Source: G963556115 sp963677015 (GTDB lineage Bacteria > Planctomycetota > SZUA-567). From it: 64,000 nucleotides of DNA. The stretch is from contig OY781533.1 in NCBI GenBank assembly GCA_963677015.1, positions 1,798,001 to 1,862,000 on the forward strand, in the 5' to 3' direction. Of the stretch, positions 60,675 to 64,000 are shown piece by piece. Below the pieces are notes generated by a model. It was not told the origin of the DNA and searched no databases. It was given only the letters and a program-made list of their open reading frames with translations. A program made the position numbers and the translations under genes. Positions within the stretch are counted from its first letter, which is position 1. Each line of letters starts with the position of its first letter.

Positions 60675-63125
60675 ATGCTTAAAGCCTTTATTTCACACTC
60701 ATCAAGAGACAAGTTAAATTATGTTAAACCTGTAGTAGATTTACTCAATAAAAATCATTATGAATATGATGAAGAAACATTCGAAGGTGGTCTTCCTGTT
60801 TGGGATGAAATTAAACGTGGGCTTAATGAATCACAACTCTTTGTCATATTTATTTCTAGTAATTCCTTAGCTTCTGAGTGGGTTAAAACTGAAATTAATC
60901 ACGTATTAAAAGATTTGGAAGAAGGGACTGGTCCTTCTATTTATCCTGTTATTATTGATGAAAAAATTTCATACTCCGATGATCGTATACCGACCATGCT
61001 TAAAGATCAATATAACATAAAGTATTGTGGCACTCCAACGTTAGTTGCAAGAAGAATTATTGAAAGACTTAGGGAATTAAGCTGGAAGCGGCATCCAAAA
61101 ATATTAGAAATGAATAAGATTTTTGTTGGCAGAAATGATAAAATTGAAGAGATTGAGCAAAGAGTAGATGATTTTGATTCTCTAACCCCAATTGCCTTGA
61201 TCGCATCTGGACTAAAAGAAATTGGTCGCAGAACTTTTTTAAAACATTCTCTTAGTAAATTAAATATTAAACCATTATCTTATAAACCTCTTGAAATTCT
61301 ATTGACTGAGAAAGATAGTATTGAGGACTTTATTATTAAAATCAACGATATAGGCATATGCACAACAAATACAGTTAACTTTATTAACACATCAATTGAA
61401 GAAAAAGTATTATTGGCACGAAACATACTAAAAGAGCTCCAAAAACAAAATGAAATTCTGTTTATTATTGATAACCGGTGCATAATTAACTATAAAGGCG
61501 AAATAGCTCAATGGTTTATTGATATTATTGATAACGAATTAGATTGTAAAATAACATTAGGTATTGCTTCTTCTAACCATATTCGTTTTTCACAACAAAA
61601 TTCAGAGGGAAAAATCTGGTTCATTAGAATTAATGAGTTATCACCTGACGAAAGAAAAAGGCTACTTAAGAAGTACTTTATTCTTGAAGATATTAGTACA
61701 TCACGCGAAGATTTTTTATTTTTTAGCAATCAACTTAAAGGGTATCCAAATGAAGTTAAGCTCTGCTCAACAATGGTTAAAGAACTTGGTGTCAATGTAG
61801 CTAAACAAAGTTCAAGTGATTTGGTTGAATTTAATGGTCAAAGAATAACCTCAGTTCTTGAAGATTTAAAAATTGATATAAATCCTGACTTTTTAAGATT
61901 TCTTGCGGAAAGTGAATATTTTAATTGCTCACTAGTAACCAAAATTTGTGGTTCAGAAGCAATAGATATCATTTGTGATCTTGAACAAGTTTCAATCTGT
62001 GAATTCATCGGAGCAGAAAAAGAATTTGTACGGCTAAGTGACATTGTAAGAGATTATATCCTAAGAAAAATTCCAAAACTACCAACACAATACAATGATG
62101 CAATAAAATCACATTTAGAAGAAACAATAAATAGTTCTAACTTTGAAAATGAAGACTCTTCAGAACTCATGTTGGATATTCATTATGCCTTGCAACATAA
62201 CATTGATGTTGACAATAAGTTTTTAATCCCTTCACATTATATTAAATGCATGAAAGATCTTTATGATAAAAGACAAGGCTACAGAAGAATTATACAATTG
62301 GCAGATAAAGTTCTTCAAAAGAAAAATAATGTTGATGATAAAGTAATTAAAGATATTTATTACTTCAAATGCCTTGCTTTAGCAAGGCTAAAAAATAAAG
62401 CGTTGTTAGCTGAAGTTCAAAACATTTCTGGAGACGATCATACATTTTTATTGGGGTTTTATTATCGTCTTGTTGGACGTTATGATGATGCAATTGCTAA
62501 ATTTGAAATGATTAAAGACTCTCAGTATGTAAGTGCTAAAGCACGACGTGAGCTTGTGCAAATTTATATTCAAATTGAAGATTATGATAAGGCGTTTTCT
62601 CTATCAAAAGAAAACTATAAGAATAAACCAAATAATGAATATAATATACACGCATATTTTAATTGCCTATTAAATTCAAATGAAGCAGGTCATGATTCAA
62701 GCATTTTTGATAAATTAATTAACGAACTTATTGATAGAGATACAGCACAATCTTTAAATATGGCTGCTTGTGCAAAAGCTCAAACATCATATTGGGTTAA
62801 CCATGATAAAAAGAAAGCTATAGAATTTTGTGATAACGCTATAGCTCAAAATACGAAAAGTGAATATCCATATTTAACCAAAATATCTATTGCACTTAAC
62901 TCCAATGATCTTGAATTAGCTAAAGAAACGATAGATGCCATAAAATCAGTATCATCCAATGAAACACACAAAAAATATTTAGCATATTATTTGGCAAAAT
63001 GCGGCCAAGTCCGCGAGGCAATTAATATAATTAATACAGAGGTTGCTTCAAATTACCCTGACAGTATAAAAACAAAAATCTTGGATAAAATTAAATCATA
63101 TGGGGATGACTCACCGAAAAATTAA
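60675..63125 (+). CDS. TIR-STAND-TPR protein, candidate anti-phage NLR-like sensor
   Basis: An 816-residue protein. Residues 1-130: TIR domain (KAFISHSSRD, then ESQLFVIFISSNSLASEWVK; WxxxE motif W69/E73, the usual NADase glutamate position). Residues about 148-420: STAND NTPase (FVGRNDKIEEIEQ, degenerate P-loop SGLKEIGRRT at 179-188, Walker B-like LFIIDNRC at 262-269, winged-helix follows). Residues about 530-810: TPR-like helical repeats (sensor). In this family ligand binding to the repeats triggers oligomerisation and NAD depletion. The P-loop Lys is replaced by Arg. Confidence 0.88.
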   Translation: MLKAFISHSSRDKLNYVKPVVDLLNKNHYEYDEETFEGGLPVWDEIKRGLNESQLFVIFISSNSLASEWVKTEINHVLKDLEEGTGPSIYPVIIDEKISYSDDRIPTMLKDQYNIKYCGTPTLVARRIIERLRELSWKRHPKILEMNKIFVGRNDKIEEIEQRVDDFDSLTPIALIASGLKEIGRRTFLKHSLSKLNIKPLSYKPLEILLTEKDSIEDFIIKINDIGICTTNTVNFINTSIEEKVLLARNILKELQKQNEILFIIDNRCIINYKGEIAQWFIDIIDNELDCKITLGIASSNHIRFSQQNSEGKIWFIRINELSPDERKRLLKKYFILEDISTSREDFLFFSNQLKGYPNEVKLCSTMVKELGVNVAKQSSSDLVEFNGQRITSVLEDLKIDINPDFLRFLAESEYFNCSLVTKICGSEAIDIICDLEQVSICEFIGAEKEFVRLSDIVRDYILRKIPKLPTQYNDAIKSHLEETINSSNFENEDSSELMLDIHYALQHNIDVDNKFLIPSHYIKCMKDLYDKRQGYRRIIQLADKVLQKKNNVDDKVIKDIYYFKCLALARLKNKALLAEVQNISGDDHTFLLGFYYRLVGRYDDAIAKFEMIKDSQYVSAKARRELVQIYIQIEDYDKAFSLSKENYKNKPNNEYNIHAYFNCLLNSNEAGHDSSIFDKLINELIDRDTAQSLNMAACAKAQTSYWVNHDKKKAIEFCDNAIAQNTKSEYPYLTKISIALNSNDLELAKETIDAIKSVSSNETHKKYLAYYLAKCGQVREAINIINTEVASNYPDSIKTKILDKIKSYGDDSPKN

Positions 63126-63267
63126 TATGAAACCGATCAACATATAAGTTAGAACACAATTATAATATAATATTTATAATTAACCTTATATAATTAGTAT
63201 ATTAATCTACCAACACAAAAAAATAAATTTGTTGTTTTAGAATAGTAAAGAATACAGTTATAAAATC

Positions 63268-64000
63268 ATGTCTATAAAGAATAGAACGCTCCAACAATTA
63301 ACATGTATAAAAACAACCCGAAAGTATTTAATGATATTTGGGGCAATTTTGATTGTTTTGATTATTTATAAAAACACAATCACTAAAGTCAACCTCAATA
63401 TTATCGAACTAAAAACTCAAAATGCAAACGATCTCAACGGACATATTTCAGGTTTAATAGATAATATACTTTACGAAATACAGAAAAACAAAAAAATTAT
63501 AAGCAAATATAAATACCCATACATTTTTTTGCTTAATACAATATGTTCGATAAACTCAAATAAATTTAACAGTCTTAATCATGCAATCCATCTTGCAGAG
63601 CAATACCAAATACAGATCCCAACAAAATTACATGATGAATACAAAAGGATATTTGAAAATTATGCGATAAAATCTATACCGCAAGTAACCACCAACTTCC
63701 TAGATGATGTAAACAAGTTCTCAAATATTTGTTTTCTTGCATCTGAATTTGCCAAACAATCTTTTTATACTACTATAAATGAGGCACACAATACTCTATA
63801 CAAGTCAATTAATTGTCTATTATTGGCGTCAAAGTATAGCGACATTCCACTTTTAATTGAGTTAAATGATGAATTAAAACTAATGAATTGCAAAATATAC
63901 AAACAGAAATCAATAATGGGTTATTCTTTAGGATTAATGAATAATACCTTAAACAGTCCCCCCGATAAATTATATTTTGATAGAAATATGCAGAACAATT
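63268..64000 (+). CDS. membrane-anchored protein, C-terminally cut by window
   Basis: An ORF I translated from ATG 63268, open to the end of the window (244 residues). One N-terminal membrane segment (YLMIFGAILIVLIIYK) follows a short cytoplasmic basic tail. Then a helical domain (HISGLIDNILYEIQKNKKII; AIHLAEQYQIQIPTKLHDEY). Lies 142 nt after the TIR-STAND gene on the same strand. Not recognised. Confidence 0.6.
   Translation, partial: MSIKNRTLQQLTCIKTTRKYLMIFGAILIVLIIYKNTITKVNLNIIELKTQNANDLNGHISGLIDNILYEIQKNKKIISKYKYPYIFLLNTICSINSNKFNSLNHAIHLAEQYQIQIPTKLHDEYKRIFENYAIKSIPQVTTNFLDDVNKFSNICFLASEFAKQSFYTTINEAHNTLYKSINCLLLASKYSDIPLLIELNDELKLMNCKIYKQKSIMGYSLGLMNNTLNSPPDKLYFDRNMQNN

Noticed and set aside
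57520..64000. Right attachment site (copy of the tRNA-Asn 3' end)
   Set aside because: No match to the T-arm/acceptor sequence was seen by eye.

Overview
The window is an AT-rich (by eye about 40% GC) chromosomal segment of a Gram-negative bacterium that uses selenocysteine. A complete tRNA-Sec gene is present. Lipoprotein signals, a SPOR-domain lipoprotein and a candidate unimolecular spanin indicate an outer membrane. The aroK-aroB fusion, the DUF4432 epimerase and the Pro/Lys-rich tail of the HU protein made me think of the PVC group (Lentisphaerota/Verrucomicrobiota), but that is a low-confidence inference from sequence style.

Host region (1-15.4 kb): rlmN (partial), tRNA-Sec and thiH come first. 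A leftward operon of about eight genes follows: SPOR lipoprotein, rmlD-like reductase, aroC, aroK-aroB fusion, queC, a HATPase anti-sigma-type kinase, a STAS protein and a long coiled-coil protein. Rightward genes then encode HU and an ECF sigma factor with two small membrane-anchored partners laid out like CnrH/CnrY/CnrX. A DUF4432 aldose epimerase, a gene remnant, an Fe-S aldo/keto reductase and tRNA-Asn complete the region.

Prophage (about 15.42 kb to beyond 57 kb): its left edge abuts the 3' end of tRNA-Asn, the likely attachment site. All structural and early lytic genes read leftward. From right to left they are: early genes (HTH, small membrane protein, RecE-type exonuclease, DNA-binding-type protein, SMC/RecF-like ATPase, replication initiator), HNH protein, ParB-methyltransferase fusion, packaging and head genes (small and large terminase, HK97-type portal, Mu gpF-like protein, protease, capsid, connectors), and a Mu-like contractile tail (sheath, tube, G/GT chaperones with a slippery site, tape measure with a frameshift, gp43-gp48-like baseplate, PAAR tip, fibres including a kelch propeller). 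Next to tRNA-Asn is a probable lysis pair. It is therefore an HK97-head/Mu-tail hybrid. No integrase, transposase or endolysin was found, so the right end probably lies beyond the window.

Two genes (38.9-43.0 kb) interrupt the head module. Each has its own terminator and the pair is bracketed by two near-identical 57-59 bp hairpins, the anatomy of a moron cassette. A 12-16 bp perfect palindrome, ACCGACGTCGGT with TA flanks, occurs five times inside prophage genes, plus one near copy. I saw none in the flanking host DNA or the rightward region.

Rightward region (58-64 kb): a repressor-like HTH/coiled-coil protein, an overlapping DUF6978/DUF1828-type pair, a small membrane protein, an 816-residue TIR-STAND-TPR protein and a truncated membrane-anchored ORF. 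This is the accessory, probably anti-phage, arm of the prophage or an adjacent island. Between the two arms is about 1 kb of noncoding DNA holding a structured RNA that ends in a terminator.
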